From Lineolata rhizophorae (Eukaryota; Ascomycota; Dothideomycetes; Lineolatales; Lineolataceae): DNA of 64,000 nt. Position numbers and translations under genes: made by a program. Location of the stretch: the NCBI GenBank assembly GCA_010093515.1, contig MU001689.1:3784-67783 (forward strand), given 5' to 3'. Under the pieces are notes generated by a model. It was not told where the DNA came from. It was given only the letters and a program-made list of their open reading frames with translations, and searched no databases. Shown here piece after piece: positions 1-10,882 of this stretch (its first letter is position 1; the number at the start of each line of letters is the position of its first letter).

Positions 1-260
1 CATCATCAAGTTTCAGACTGTATCCTCTGGCATCCATGTCCAGGGCCTGTCTGATGACACTCTCCTGCTCTATCTTGCTGAGCTTCCTATCTTTGGCTGC
101 TCGGTCGGCTCGAGAGGGCCGTCTAGCAATCCTGCGTCGGAGGGTGTCGAAGTTCAGGCCCAGGGCTTTGGCAGCGGCCCTAACACTCGGAAAATCGCCT
201 TTTTCGATGGATTTGATAGCCAGGTTAATTCTGGCTTTTTTTGACGCGTCCTGGGGCATT
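1..260 (-). CDS. Pogo-family transposase, N-terminal part (partial)
   Basis: This is the start of a transposase that would bind the terminal repeats of the element and catalyse cut-and-paste transposition. The ATG is the first in frame after the terminal repeat region. The visible 86 residues contain the psq-type helix-turn-helix (about residues 12-45) and the beginning of the CENP-B/Tc5-type second helix-turn-helix (from about residue 58). The catalytic triad is outside the window, so activity cannot be judged. Confidence 0.75.
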
Positions 261-311
261 GGTGGTGGAGGAATTGAGGTGTAAAGTTGATAGACGCGTC
301 TAGACGCGAAG

Positions 312-345
312 CTGACCGACCAGGGGGTCTGACCGACCAGGGGGT
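312..345. repeat. Two tandem copies of a 17-bp terminal repeat unit
   Basis: CTGACCGACCAGGGGGT occurs at 312-328 and again without a gap at 329-345. The unit sits at the outer edge of the pogo-like element. It probably forms the transposase-binding part of its terminal inverted repeat. A related 8-bp unit, TAGACGCG, is repeated at 291-298 and 301-308 just inside. Confidence 0.8.
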
Positions 346-346
346 A

Positions 347-640
347 CTACACGTTACTCTTTGTTACAGAAAAGTCCAGCTGCGTGCAGACGGCGGGAAA
401 CGATCTCGGGGTGCTCAGTGAAATTGCACCTTCCTTGCGACTCGCTTAAAAAGTCTGCAACTTTTTCCGTCGCCTCCAGGAAGATCAAGCTAGTCCATAT
501 GTACGTAGCTAGCACACGTGCTCTCTAGCACATTCCCTCCTGGCGGAATAAATATTCGTCCATTGGTTCGTTCGCCCTGCGACATGCTTTGTGTTTCCTC
601 AACAGCTTGCTGAATCAAAATTGTTGCCACGTCTAACATA
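347..640. other. Intergenic, no gene seen
   Basis: Flank between the transposon end and the decayed kinase copy. I see no long open frame, RNA gene or clear repeat here. Confidence 0.6.
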
Positions 641-1470
641 ATATATGTAGAGATTCATCGATGTCTCCCTCAAGGGGTTAAGCGGATCATTGCACATGGC
701 GGCGGCTGATAAATCAGCGAAGTCGACGAAACGACGGCCCTCAAGTATCCGTACACTCACGAGGAGATGCAATGGATTCGGATCGAAACCAAGGTTCTTA
801 GCATCCTCGGACACCATCTTAGCATCGTCTAGTCGAAGGGCCTAACGTAAGACGACTTTCTCCTAGAGTTTGCCCTAAATGGCAATCTAAACAACTGCCT
901 CCTCGCTCACCCAGAGACCTCTCTCGAGCGACGTATAGCCTAGTGTATACGAGCCACTGAAGCCGTGGCGTGTATGCACTCAAACGTGTCCTCCACTTCG
1001 ATATCCGCCAATATAACCTCTTCCTTGATGCCGGACTCGACCTCAAGCTTGCCGACTTCCAGGGCTAGCACTTCTCCACTGACGGCGATATCTTCCTGGG
1101 CGCGCTCTCTTGAATCTATCAAGGCATACCTACCCCGAAAACCAGCCGACCATGCGAGCCTGAGGACGGATCTATTTGCCCTCGGAAGTGCTATCTACTT
1201 CATTATGATGGGCCATGAGATGTTCCCAGATCTAGACCAGTTCAAAGACGAAGATGGAATTGAGCGTCGATTCCGCGCCGAGGAGTGTCGGACCGATATG
1301 CACGCATGCGCTGCTATCACCACAAAATGCTGGAAACAGCTCTACTCGTCGGCACGACAAGTTCTGACCATTCTAGAGGCTGTGCGGGAAGCTACCGTTC
1401 GTGGCGAGACGTTGGATTCTGTCGGTAATCTCGCGTACAGTGGTGAAAACCAACTTCCGCTCGCTTTGTA
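640..1470 (+). pseudogene. Decayed protein-kinase gene (fungal kinase-like domain)
   Basis: Conceptual reading of the plus strand gives most of a kinase C-terminal half in order. From about 750, a stretch ends in LEFALNGNLNNCLLAHPETS (hinge and helix D). Next come a catalytic-loop-like HFDIRQYNLFLD and LDLKLADFQG in place of DFG. After these come TDLFALGSAIYFIMMGHEMF (helix F) and a tail reading CAAITTKCWKQLYSSARQVL. The frame is broken by in-frame stops at about 825, 843, 931 and 1065 and by a frameshift near 990. Three stops are TAG and one is TAA. At least two fit C-to-T or G-to-A transitions from CAG or TGG. No N-lobe glycine loop was found. This is a dead host gene copy, not a working kinase. 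The family resembles the small kinase-like proteins that are expanded in many filamentous fungi. Confidence 0.72.
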
Positions 1471-1503
1471 GCATCAACCAACCAATCATCCACTTTACAA
1501 CAC

Positions 1504-1749
1504 TTGGCAAAGCCCTTGCAGGAACCTTCCTTTTTACCATCTCGACACCCTAACGCGAAGTTCCTACATGAGTACCCGCAAGTATGCATATCCCGCCCTT
1601 CCGATCTGGGGGACCTGAGTCTCCTAGGGAAAAACTTCCGTACTAAGAGAAATATCGTGCTTATCACTGGCGCTGGAGTCTCGACTAATGCAGGCAATAA
1701 GACCTACTCCTATTCTACTAGAAATAACCTTCTGATTCAAACTCAATAG
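1504..1749 (+). pseudogene. Possible sirtuin (Sir2-type deacetylase) fragment
   Basis: Within an 81-codon open stretch, residues about 46-63 read RTKRNIVLITGAGVSTNAG. This resembles the NAD-binding GAGxS motif that opens the sirtuin domain (compare Hst3/Hst4-type proteins). The expected IPDFRS continuation and the rest of the roughly 250-residue domain are missing, and the frame closes within 20 codons. I read it as a scrap left beside the kinase pseudogene. A chance resemblance is possible because the match is short. Confidence 0.3.
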
Positions 1750-3401
1750 TCCCCAACCTTCAGAGCTCTTCCAGTTCTAAGAAATCTAGCCGCATCATAC
1801 ATGACTCGTCAGCCTATTCTGTGCCCGACTTGGCTAATCAGCTCGGCTGTTGACAAAGCTGGACAAGGAGAGTTCGTGTAAATCTTTAGCGGCTTCACGT
1901 GGGAATCGGAAGCTACAGCCGCCGGCCCTCTCTTCGCTATTGGAGTGTCTTTTGTTGGTAGTACTGTAACATTATTGGCCTTGGGCGTTTTGAAGGTGCA
2001 TTGTTGGACCGAGGGCGACTAGCACTACCTGGCTCGTTCGTGTGGCTAGAGCTGTATGTTGCATCTTGTTGGGTTTGCGGCTCATAGTGGTGCGTGAGTG
2101 ACGCGCTATCCCTTCGCTGGATAGACTGAGTTAAGAGGTAGAATTGGCCTCACCTGCAGAGCTGGATTGCTCATTTCCTTCTCCAACCACTAATCGAGGC
2201 ATCATACATAAAGTGGTTCCCAACAGAGTAGCCTTAGCCCCCGATGGGCAGTTTCTATCACGTCTAGTCCTGCTTAGCAAGAATTCCCCTCACTTTAATG
2301 CGAGCATAACTCATCTATCGAACGATAAAGTAACCGTGTCCCTGCTCATGGCGTTAAGCTAGGACGGTCCACCTTCATTAGACTGCAAGTTAACCTGGCC
2401 GGCTTGGGTTGTATATGTTGGCAGTGAACAAAGTCTGTGATGTAGGTGGGATATAGAAAATGCGATGAGTGTTTTTGAGGCCTCACCGAACCCGGACTGG
2501 ATATACTGTCGCAAACTAAAATTTGCGGGGGTTGGGAGGCTGTATTCGTTGTTGCGGTGAACGAGGATTGGCGGATATAAATTGCAAGTTCGATTGCTCC
2601 CTAGCATTCGGTTGGGATCGAGCTGTCGTCAGGCTGTGACAAGGACACTGTGTCATCGGGTGCTTCACGTAAAATGATCCTCTTCGGCCGTACGAGATGC
2701 TAGAATGAACTGTGGCGTCCGTTATGATCTAGAATCTTAAAGTTCAAGGATTGTGTAGTGATGTCTCGCGAAGGGAAGCTAAATCGGCAAGACTCTCTAC
2801 AAACACCATCGACATTTAAGTCCGTAATACCGAAGCCGATGCAGCTTCCGGCAAGTTCGTAATGAAAGGCAACATTACCCGTTGTCATCGATGGGCATGC
2901 AGACAAGAGAGTTCGGCAAATATTCACCCGAAGAGCGATATTCATAGCAACAATGTCCGCTCGAACATATTTGAATGTCAGCTTTCAAGCTACTAGAACC
3001 GTATTCCAAAGAACCTTTTAATGGTCATGATGAGATCCTGCAATGCAATGTTTGGAAAGACAAGAGCATCGATGGAAACGGTCTCGCCTACAGAAGTTGT
3101 TTGCAGTTAGATGTTAAAAACTTTTAGGCTGGAACTAAGAATACTGGCACCCTGCAAAGTAATACAAGACCAGGTCTAGGGAACCAGTCCAAGAGGACTT
3201 GGCAAGTTGTGTGTTGTGTTAGGGAAGATAAACTAGCATGTATACAATAGAAACATGTAAAAGAAAATGGAAGATCTCGCGCGCGTGCACTCATTGTGAA
3301 ATATCTTAGGCATCGTCTAAAAAGTGAAGAAGTGCAGCATGCAGGAGAGCCATCAGTGAAACACATGCAAGGGCCTGTTTTTGGACTGGGGCTTAGTTCT
3401 A
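1750..3401. other. Long stretch without a supportable gene
   Basis: Only short open frames occur on both strands (for example 2144-2362 plus and 2700-2945 minus), and none carries a motif I recognise. Together with the kinase and sirtuin scraps to the left it looks like decayed sequence near a transposon. The last 250 bp are probably the 3' untranslated part of the MTR2-like gene. Confidence 0.5.
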
Positions 3402-3991
3402 TTAGACCACATATCGGAAGAGCTGAGTCTGGATAAGCCAACTCTGCCTCTTTGCCTTTGGGGCCCCTCCAGCTGCTCCTAGCGTGTTCGGCACCAATAC
3501 CAACGTCTCCCCAAATTGCCTCAACGGACCCTCCCTCGGCTCCTTCACCCTGACCTGTCCACTGGCCCTCACCATCATGGAAAAGTTCTTTTCAGGCTCG
3601 ATCGGTGTTGCCCCCGGCGGCTTCGGGTAGTTCGGGTGCAGCACGTGACAGTCGACGTTCTGAATGTCGAAGTAGGCGTAGGGTATGGTTGACGAGAGCA
3701 TACCGGCAAAGGCGTCAGCGTCCTCTACCGCGTTGCCATTCCACATGATGGTGGGGACCGATTTGCCGTCCGGTAGCGTTTCACGCGGGACGTAGAAGGA
3801 TTGGACTGAGTCACGGTGGCGGTGCAACGCTGTGTAGTAAGATTCGGTGAAGGCGACCGCAGCTTTGTACGCCCTATCAGCTGTCAAGGTAATTAAATAG
3901 ACTCTGCTACGCGAAGATGTTAGGTGCTATTCGTACCATCTGCAGCAATTGAAAATTGTTTGTCGAGGATATCGTTATTAGGACGCTCCAT
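3402..3991 (-). CDS. MTR2: NTF2-like mRNA export protein, Mtr2/p15-type
   Basis: This protein probably partners the export receptor Mex67/TAP and helps carry mRNA through nuclear pores. Exon 1 is 3991-3937 and begins MERPNNDILDKQFSIAAD. An intron at 3936-3881 joins in phase 1 to exon 2 (3880-3402), giving 177 residues, close to the family's usual size. The NTF2-like fold is indicated by AYKAAVAFTESYYTALHRHR near the N-terminus. It is followed by LPDGKSVPTIMWNGNAVEDA and a strand reading YAYFDIQNVDCHVLHPN. The C-terminal strands include GETLVLVPNT and RQSWLIQTQLFRYVV. The assignment to Mtr2 rather than another NTF2-like protein rests on the 'PTIMWNGN' segment and the C-terminal pattern. The gene is divergent from IDH1 with 380 bp between the start codons. 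Confidence 0.78.
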
Positions 3992-4372
3992 TCTGAAGAG
4001 TTTATGGAGTACTTTTGAAGAGACGTTGCCTATATAAACTTGTGCAAGATAAGATAGTTCTTAGAAAACCGAGGAACAGATCTTGAATGAGGTAGGAGAA
4101 AAGTTACGTTTCAAACAATAATTCACGTGGGGGATCAAATGGTGGGTGCCAGGATCCCACCTGGTCTAGGCGCCAAGCCACATGGCACGGTTGGGCCCGG
4201 TGGCCCGGAGCTGCGCGACTTTCGCCAAGCGCCGGCTCTTTTGCTTTTGTTGCTGCCGCAATCGTCTAAGCATCTGCCACTCTCTTCTCTATCTCCACCT
4301 ATTCCGTGATCCAACCAGCCTTCCTCTCCCTTCCACCCTCCTCACCGTCCGCACTAACTCTGCCCGCCCACA
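3992..4372. promoter_or_regulatory. Shared divergent promoter of MTR2-like and IDH1
   Basis: This 381-bp gap separates two start codons pointing away from each other, so it must hold both promoters. A GC-rich segment around 4140-4240 lies on the IDH1 side. It is followed by a pyrimidine-rich leader (4280-4370) of the type common just upstream of fungal start codons. I did not find a convincing TATA or CCAAT box. Confidence 0.55.
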
Positions 4373-5943
4373 ATGCTATCGCGCAGCTCCCAGCAGACGG
4401 CTCAGGTACGCCAGTTGCGATCCTATCCCGATGTGGGACCGGCATAACCGGCGCATGTAGCTAACCGCGAGCGACCAAAACAGGCTGTTCTGCGGGGTGC
4501 CAGAACCCCGGCACCGCGATGCGTTGCCGCTGGGCCCTCGATGCCTGTACGATGTGAGTGGTCGTATGCTACGGGAGTGGACTCTAGGAACTGTTGTGGA
4601 ACGCGATTGCTAACTCGATTTGCTCGGAGGATAATAGCCATGGCGACGGTGGCGCAAGATATATTCAAGCCGACCAAGTTTGGCGGGAAGTACACGGTGA
4701 CGCTGATTCCTGGTACGAATACGCCCAGGCTCCTGTGCTAGCATATATCATGGATCCAGGCAATTGTGCTGATAGTATGCAAAGGTGATGGCGTCGGTGC
4801 CGAGGTGTCCGAGTCCGTTAAGGAAATCTTCAAGGCCGACAATGTGCCCATTGAGTGGGAACAGGTGGACGTGTCTGGCATGGAGGCTGGTTCCAAGCAC
4901 TCCGAGGAGCTATTCCGCGAGTCAATTGCTTCGTTGAAGCGCAACAAGCTGGGCTTGAAGGGTGCGTGAGAACCTTTCCGCTTCGGTCCAACGGAAAAGG
5001 CCTAGAAGTCTCAGATCAAGTTAAGGACCACTGGCTCACTCAGCCACAATTCTACAGGTATCCTGCACACGCCCGTCGAACGTTCCGGCCACCAATCCTT
5101 CAATGTCGCCATGCGCCAGGAACTGGACATCTACGCGTCGATCGTCCTGATCAAGAACATCCCCGGCTACGAGACACGGCACAAGAACGTGGACTTGTGC
5201 ATAATCCGCGAGAACACCGAGGGCGAGTATTCCGGGCTAGAGCACCAGTCGGTCGGCGGCGTCGTCGAGTCGCTCAAGATCGTAACGCGCGCCAAGTCGG
5301 AGCGTATCGCCAAGTTCGCCTTCGCCTTCGCCCTAGCCAACAATCGCAGGAAGGTCACCTGCATCCACAAGGCCAACATCATGAAGTTGGCCGATGGTCT
5401 CTTCCGCAACACGGTCAAGCGCATTGCCGAGGACTACCCGACCCTCGAGGTCGCCGACATGATCGTCGACAATGCTTCCATGCAGTGCGTCTCGCGCCCT
5501 CAGCAGTTCGACGTCATGGTCATGCCCAACCTGTATGGCGGTATCCTGTCCAACATTGGCGCCGGGTTAGTTGGTGGCCCTGGCATTGTGCCGGGTTGCA
5601 ACATTGGCCGAGAGATCGCTGTATTCGAGCCCGGCTGCCGCCACGTCGGTCTCGACATTAAGGGCAAGGACCAGGCAAACCCGACTGCCCTGATACTGTC
5701 CGGCTCCATGCTCCTAAGGCACATTGGGCTAGACGACCATGCTAATCGCATCTCTAAAGCGGTGTACGACGTGATTGCTGAGAAGTGCGTACTCTGGATT
5801 TCTTTTCTGCTTTAGTATTTACGATTGATGATGTGGCTGACCTTGACCTCTATAGCAAATTCCGGACTCGCGACATGGGCGGCAATGCATCTACGCACGA
5901 GTTCACCAGGGCTGTGTTGGACAAGATGGAGGCTTATGCATAA
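4373..5943 (+). CDS. IDH1: Isocitrate dehydrogenase [NAD], subunit 1, mitochondrial
   Basis: This is the regulatory-type subunit of the NAD-dependent isocitrate dehydrogenase, which makes 2-oxoglutarate in the mitochondrial TCA cycle. There are six exons: 4373-4405, 4484-4553, 4638-4712, 4785-4961, 5058-5784 and 5856-5943, encoding 389 residues. The first 35 residues are rich in Arg, Ser and Ala and fit an import presequence. The mature part begins FKPTKFGGKYTVTLIPGDG. Family landmarks are CIIRENTEGEYSGLEHQSV, KANIMKLADGLF, a QQFDVMVMPNLYGGILSNIG segment and the C-terminal TRDMGGNASTHEFT. Having EGEYSGLEH rather than the ENTEG-YSGIEH of catalytic subunits supports subunit 1. All five introns are 72-96 bp and phases agree. 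The gene is convergent with BUD23. Confidence 0.93.
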
Positions 5944-6204
5944 ACGCTAGATTGGATGTGTGGTGCGGCATAATTGAGAGGTAAATGTATGACTGCGAGC
6001 GGGATGGGATGATCGCTGGGATGCGGAACATGATGTATTATCTGTCCATAGAGTGTTTTATAGCTTCCTTTAAGTGGCATGCATTATCCTAAAAGCACCG
6101 CGCTCTTTTCTGAAGAGCGAATGGAAACGCCCGCGGAGAAGTACTCTATAGAAACGCCTGCTGAAATGAATCGCCGGAGTAGGGGGTATAACTCTCTCTT
6201 TCGC

Positions 6205-7050
6205 TCAGAACACAGGCTTCCGCTTCCTTCCCGTGTACTTGGATGTCGCCTTCACTACCTTCCCCTTCCTCTCCATCCTATCCTTCTTCTGCAGAATCCA
6301 TTGCTTACTACTCTTCACGCCCTTCCCGTTCCGTCTCTTGCCCTCTTTTCCGCCCTTCCTCCCGTCCACCACATCCACGCCCTCCAGCCCACTCACCACG
6401 CCCGTAATATCCCCGCCCATTATTTCCCCACCACCAACCGTCAAAACCAGATACTTCTTCTCCTGCTTTGTGCCCACGCCATCCTCTAGCAAGCCCGCTC
6501 CAAACCCGGCCCTTTTCGCCGCACCGCAAATCAAGTCCTTCTGTCTATCATCCCTCGGATAGAACTGACACACCGCCCTCCCGCCCCTCCTCAGCGCCGC
6601 GTACAGCCCGCTAAAGAACCTGTTCAACCGCCCCTCGGCGCTCTCCGTCCCGCTCTCCACATTGCACAGCCACTGCACGGCCGAGATGCTGATCGCCGCG
6701 TCGAACGTGCCCGGTCTGAACGGGACGCCCTGCCCCGCGTCGGCGAGGAACAGGTCACCCTCGGCCTCGCGCTCGAGGGCCACGCCGAGCATGGAAGCGG
6801 AGATGTCGAGCCCGATCCAGGTGTGGGGCCCGCCGGCGGAGCCGGGGACCGAGGACAGAATGGACCCCGAGAGCCCGGAGCCGCAGCCGACGTCGAGGAT
6901 GAGGGATGGGGCGGAGAGGTTGAGGAGGGAGAGCGCGCGGTGCGTCATCTGAGCTTGGATGGATTGTATGCGCGAGGAAGTTGTGTATTGGGCGGAGGTG
7001 GTGTCATTATAGTAGAGGTCCGGGGGAAGAGAGTCTTCGGGGCGCGGCAT
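6205..7050 (-). CDS. BUD23: 18S rRNA (guanine-N7)-methyltransferase Bud23
   Basis: This enzyme methylates a conserved guanine of 18S rRNA and assists small-subunit maturation and export together with Trm112. The intronless frame encodes 281 residues and starts MPRPEDSLPPDLYYNDTTSA, the usual N-terminus of the family. The open frame runs further upstream, but that part is not family-like. The SAM-binding motif I is ILDVGCGSGLSG (about residues 49-60). WIGLDISASML (motif II) and FDAAISISAVQWLCN (motif IV region) follow. The Lys/Arg-rich C-terminal tail (KRRNGKGVKSSKQWILQKKD, then KYTGRKRKPVF) is the WBSCR22/Bud23 C-terminal domain. It is divergent from SVP26 with a 415-bp shared promoter. Confidence 0.93.
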   Translation of the reverse strand: MPRPEDSLPPDLYYNDTTSAQYTTSSRIQSIQAQMTHRALSLLNLSAPSLILDVGCGSGLSGSILSSVPGSAGGPHTWIGLDISASMLGVALEREAEGDLFLADAGQGVPFRPGTFDAAISISAVQWLCNVESGTESAEGRLNRFFSGLYAALRRGGRAVCQFYPRDDRQKDLICGAAKRAGFGAGLLEDGVGTKQEKKYLVLTVGGGEIMGGDITGVVSGLEGVDVVDGRKGGKEGKRRNGKGVKSSKQWILQKKDRMERKGKVVKATSKYTGRKRKPVF

Positions 7051-7465
7051 TGTGGCGGCTGTGGTTGATGGTGTTGGCGTGACTTTCTTTGGTCGAGTTT
7101 GAACAGACGTTATTTTCGCTTGGGTGTGGACTTGAGCCGTCGTTTGCGCCCGTTCGTATTCGAGGCTTCTGGAGGTGCTCCAGGCGCCCAATGGATTCCG
7201 AATTTGTGGAGTTCAAAATTCGGTCTTGGCAGGCGATCTATCGATAAAAAAGCCCCATGTTCCGGTGCGCCACGCGGGCAGGGGTACCAAGCACCAACGC
7301 GCCGAGCCGCGCAACGCTCCTCGTCCGTCCGCGGGTCCCGCGGGAGCAGGTCGCCTTTTGCTCTTCCCGAGGCCGGCGCACGACTCTTCCTTCAGGTGCT
7401 TCTCTCCGATCACCAAACCTCATGTCGCACCTGGCAACGACGACAATATCTCCTCGAACCTCACG
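7051..7465. promoter_or_regulatory. Divergent promoter of BUD23 and SVP26
   Basis: A 415-bp gap between outward-facing start codons. A CCAAT pentamer lies at 7188-7192. The GC-rich block at 7270-7380 is probably the untranslated leader of SVP26. No other motif stands out. Confidence 0.5.
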
Positions 7466-8342
<877 letters not shown>

Positions 8343-9270
8343 GGCGTTTAGGGTCGCTATATGGCTGCATATTCGTTTTCCCGAAGAAGGTTTTATAAGG
8401 GGTAGGGGTATATTGTGACGGTGGATTATAACTTTTTAGGATGGTAAGGTTGTAGAATTATTTACTGTGCTGAGTTGGGCTTGGAGTTTTCTTTAGGTGT
8501 AGTGATGGGGTTACTGTCGCAGTTTCGAAGACTGAAAAAGGGCTATGATTAGGATTATGGATCATTTAAGATACGCGGGTGCCTGTCGAGATATGTCGTA
8601 TTTTTATAGATATTTGGACGAAACAAAAACCTAAAAGAGCCGCAACTGTACCATACGCCTAGCTAATGCTTGAACTAGCTAGTTTCTGGGGCTCTTGTAT
8701 GAATCTAGTCTATTTTAAATAGGTTAAATCACACTTTGCCAGTCCATATATAAATAAGATATATTAAATATTTTCAGTAATTTTAAAGTTGTAAAATCGC
8801 CGTGGAGTTATATCGGACGTAAAAGCTCCTAAAAGTACCCGAAATTTCTGAAATAGCAAAATCTTAGGATGTAACTTAGCAGAATAGTCCGTGCAATATA
8901 TTAATTCCTCTTATACCTGTGAAACAAGAGGTTTCGTTAACTGTTAAAAGCTAATCCAGGGTTAAATTCAAGCATTCCGCATGCATTACATTTCCCAGTT
9001 GAACGGAGTATAATAAACATTTATCTTCATTGATACAAGGTGCCAATGCACCAACTCCATACATTTTCAGTTGCCGCATAGGAAAATGAAGATGTAGCCA
9101 AGGAAATACTGGCCGTGATCAACAAAACGACTCATTCGGAGCCCACACCTCATCCCAGTATATACTATATCCACAACCACTCCCCAATTTTGCACGAACT
9201 CCATTCCCATCTCCCTCTCAATGCCTCCCCCCACCCCCTTCTCCGCCTGTCTGCATTCCTAACCTCCTTC
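8343..9270. other. AT-rich convergent intergenic region
   Basis: The gap between the ends of SVP26 and SDH2 is markedly AT-rich from about 8560 to 9100, unlike the GC-rich genes around it. I see no open frame or repeat of note. It probably holds both 3' untranslated regions and spacer. Confidence 0.55.
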
Positions 9271-10419
9271 CTACGCAAACGCCAAGCTCTTCTTGATCTC
9301 CGCGATGGCGAGGGCGGGGTTCAACCCCTTCGGGCACGTGCGGGAGCAGTTGAGGATGGTATGGCAGCGGAAGACGGACATGGAGTTGTTGAGGGCATCC
9401 TTGCGCTGTTGCTTGCGCTCGTCGCGCGAGTCGGCCAGCCAGCGGTACGACTGCAACAAGATGGCGGGGCCCAAGTATAGCTCCGTGTTCCACCAGTACG
9501 ACGGGCACGATGTGCTGCAGCAGGCGCACAAGATACATTCGTAGAGGCCGTCGAGCTTGCGGCGCTCCGCTTTGCTTTGGCGGTATTCGCGGCCCTGTTA
9601 GATTGATACGTGAGTGAGTAGCGCTATTACTGGGGTTGGGCTGCGCGTATGATTCAAGGGCGGGTGGCGAAGACGTACGTCAGGAGCGGGAGTGTCGCGC
9701 TGCAGGTAGGGTTGAATCGACTTGTACTGCTTGTAGAAGAGGGTGAGATCCGGGACGAGGTCTTTAACGACGTAGGTGTGCGGCAGCGGGTAGATGCGCA
9801 TCTCCTGAGTCGTCTTGGTTGGAATGCGGCCTGCAGTTCCAGAAGTCAGTCAATCGGTATAAAGTCCGCCGAAAACCTCCTTCTTCCAGCAAAAAGGCGT
9901 AAATAACTAGCACATACATAGGCAGGCTAGGGTATTTATGCCGTCAATGTTCATCGCGCAGCTCCCGCAGATGCCCTCACGGCAGCTCCGGCGGAACGTT
10001 AGGGTGGGGTCGATCTCGTTCTTGATGCGGATGAGTGCATCGAGCACCATGGGTCCCGTCTTGTTGAGGTCAATCGAGTACGTCTGCATGCGTGGCTTCT
10101 CCGTCGGTGCGTCCGGGTTCCAACGGTAGATGTGGAACTTCTTCATCTTGGCCGCCGGCTCGTCCGTCGGTTCCTTGACCGTTGATGTCTTGGATGCTGG
10201 CACGAACGACTGCTCCGCCGCGGCGCTAGCGACGCCTCGCGTCCAAATCATCGGCGTGGAAGTCGTCGCTGCTGTGAATGTGGCGAGCGGGTTAGAACGC
10301 GGTTGCGTGGGCGGACGGAACAACACACAGGTAGGTGGCGTGAAGCTCCAATTAGGTCGCGTACCTCGCGGGACCTGCCGCAGCAGTCGGGACGAAGTTG
10401 CAGTGCGCAACGAGGCCAT
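9271..10419 (-). CDS. SDH2: Succinate dehydrogenase iron-sulfur subunit, mitochondrial
   Basis: This subunit carries electrons from the flavoprotein of complex II through three iron-sulfur clusters to ubiquinone. Exons are 10419-10365, 10271-9918, 9830-9679 and 9594-9271 (294 residues). The basic N-terminus ([19 protein letters not shown]) is a mitochondrial presequence. The plant-type [2Fe-2S] ligands lie in [16 protein letters not shown] and the following NTLAC. The [4Fe-4S]/[3Fe-4S] ligands lie in [16 protein letters not shown] and [19 protein letters not shown]. All ligand cysteines are present. The first intron (10364-10272) is 93 bp, has no in-frame stop and could be retained as 31 extra presequence residues. 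The CTAAC branch site and TTCACAG acceptor argue that it is normally removed. It is divergent from the HAD phosphatase gene. Confidence 0.94.
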
Positions 10420-10882
10420 TTTGTGCGATGTGGATACAGTCGAGGCTGAGTGTGAGCGGGGAGTAGTGAGCGGGGAGTGGTCAGGGCTTAATTGGCGGTG
10501 GTGTGGCAGAAGGATAGCTTTGCGGAGCAGTGGAGGAAGGCGACAAGCGACGGGCATGATGCGGGATATCTCGGTGGCATTGACCCTTGCTCGGCTTCGG
10601 TCCTCGGAACAACGCGGCCAATCACATGCGTCGTGATGAAATCACCACTTGCGACCGCGCTATTGCCGGAGCGCCGCACGCGTGATAAATCTTCACCATT
10701 CAATTGCGAATTCAAGAGACACATAGTGAATCGGATAATTTGTTGGCCTCTTCAGGAACCACATGGGTTTGTGCCGACTGCAGGGGCATGTATTGTGGCG
10801 CCCATGCTTCCGCTTCACACCGAGAATTGCTGGAGTTAGCACCATTCCGCTCCACCGTCCCTTCCCCTTTTCCCGGACCACC
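10420..10882. promoter_or_regulatory. Divergent promoter of SDH2 and the HAD-family gene
   Basis: A 463-bp gap between outward-facing starts. A CCAAT pentamer at 10618-10622 lies about 200 bp upstream of SDH2. This is a plausible binding site for the Hap/CBC complex, which controls many fungal respiratory genes. The control is inferred from the site and the function, not shown. Confidence 0.5.

Larger units (their letters stand above)
1..346 (-). mobile_element. Pogo/Fot1-type DNA transposon, terminal part (runs off the left edge)
   Basis: The minus strand from 260 to 1 encodes an open transposase N-terminus starting MPQDASKKARINLAIKSIEK. It continues through a helix-turn-helix of the psq/CENP-B type (VRAAAKALGLNFDTLRRRI) and the start of a second DNA-binding domain (LSKIEQESVIRQALDMDARG). 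This order is characteristic of fungal pogo/Fot1 transposases. The catalytic DDE domain would lie beyond position 1. Outside the ORF lies a 17-bp unit, CTGACCGACCAGGGGGT, repeated in perfect tandem at 312-328 and 329-345, followed by TA. This is what I expect of the terminal inverted repeat and its TA target duplication. No stop interrupts the visible 86 codons, so the copy could be young. The element's other end cannot be seen. Confidence 0.82.
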
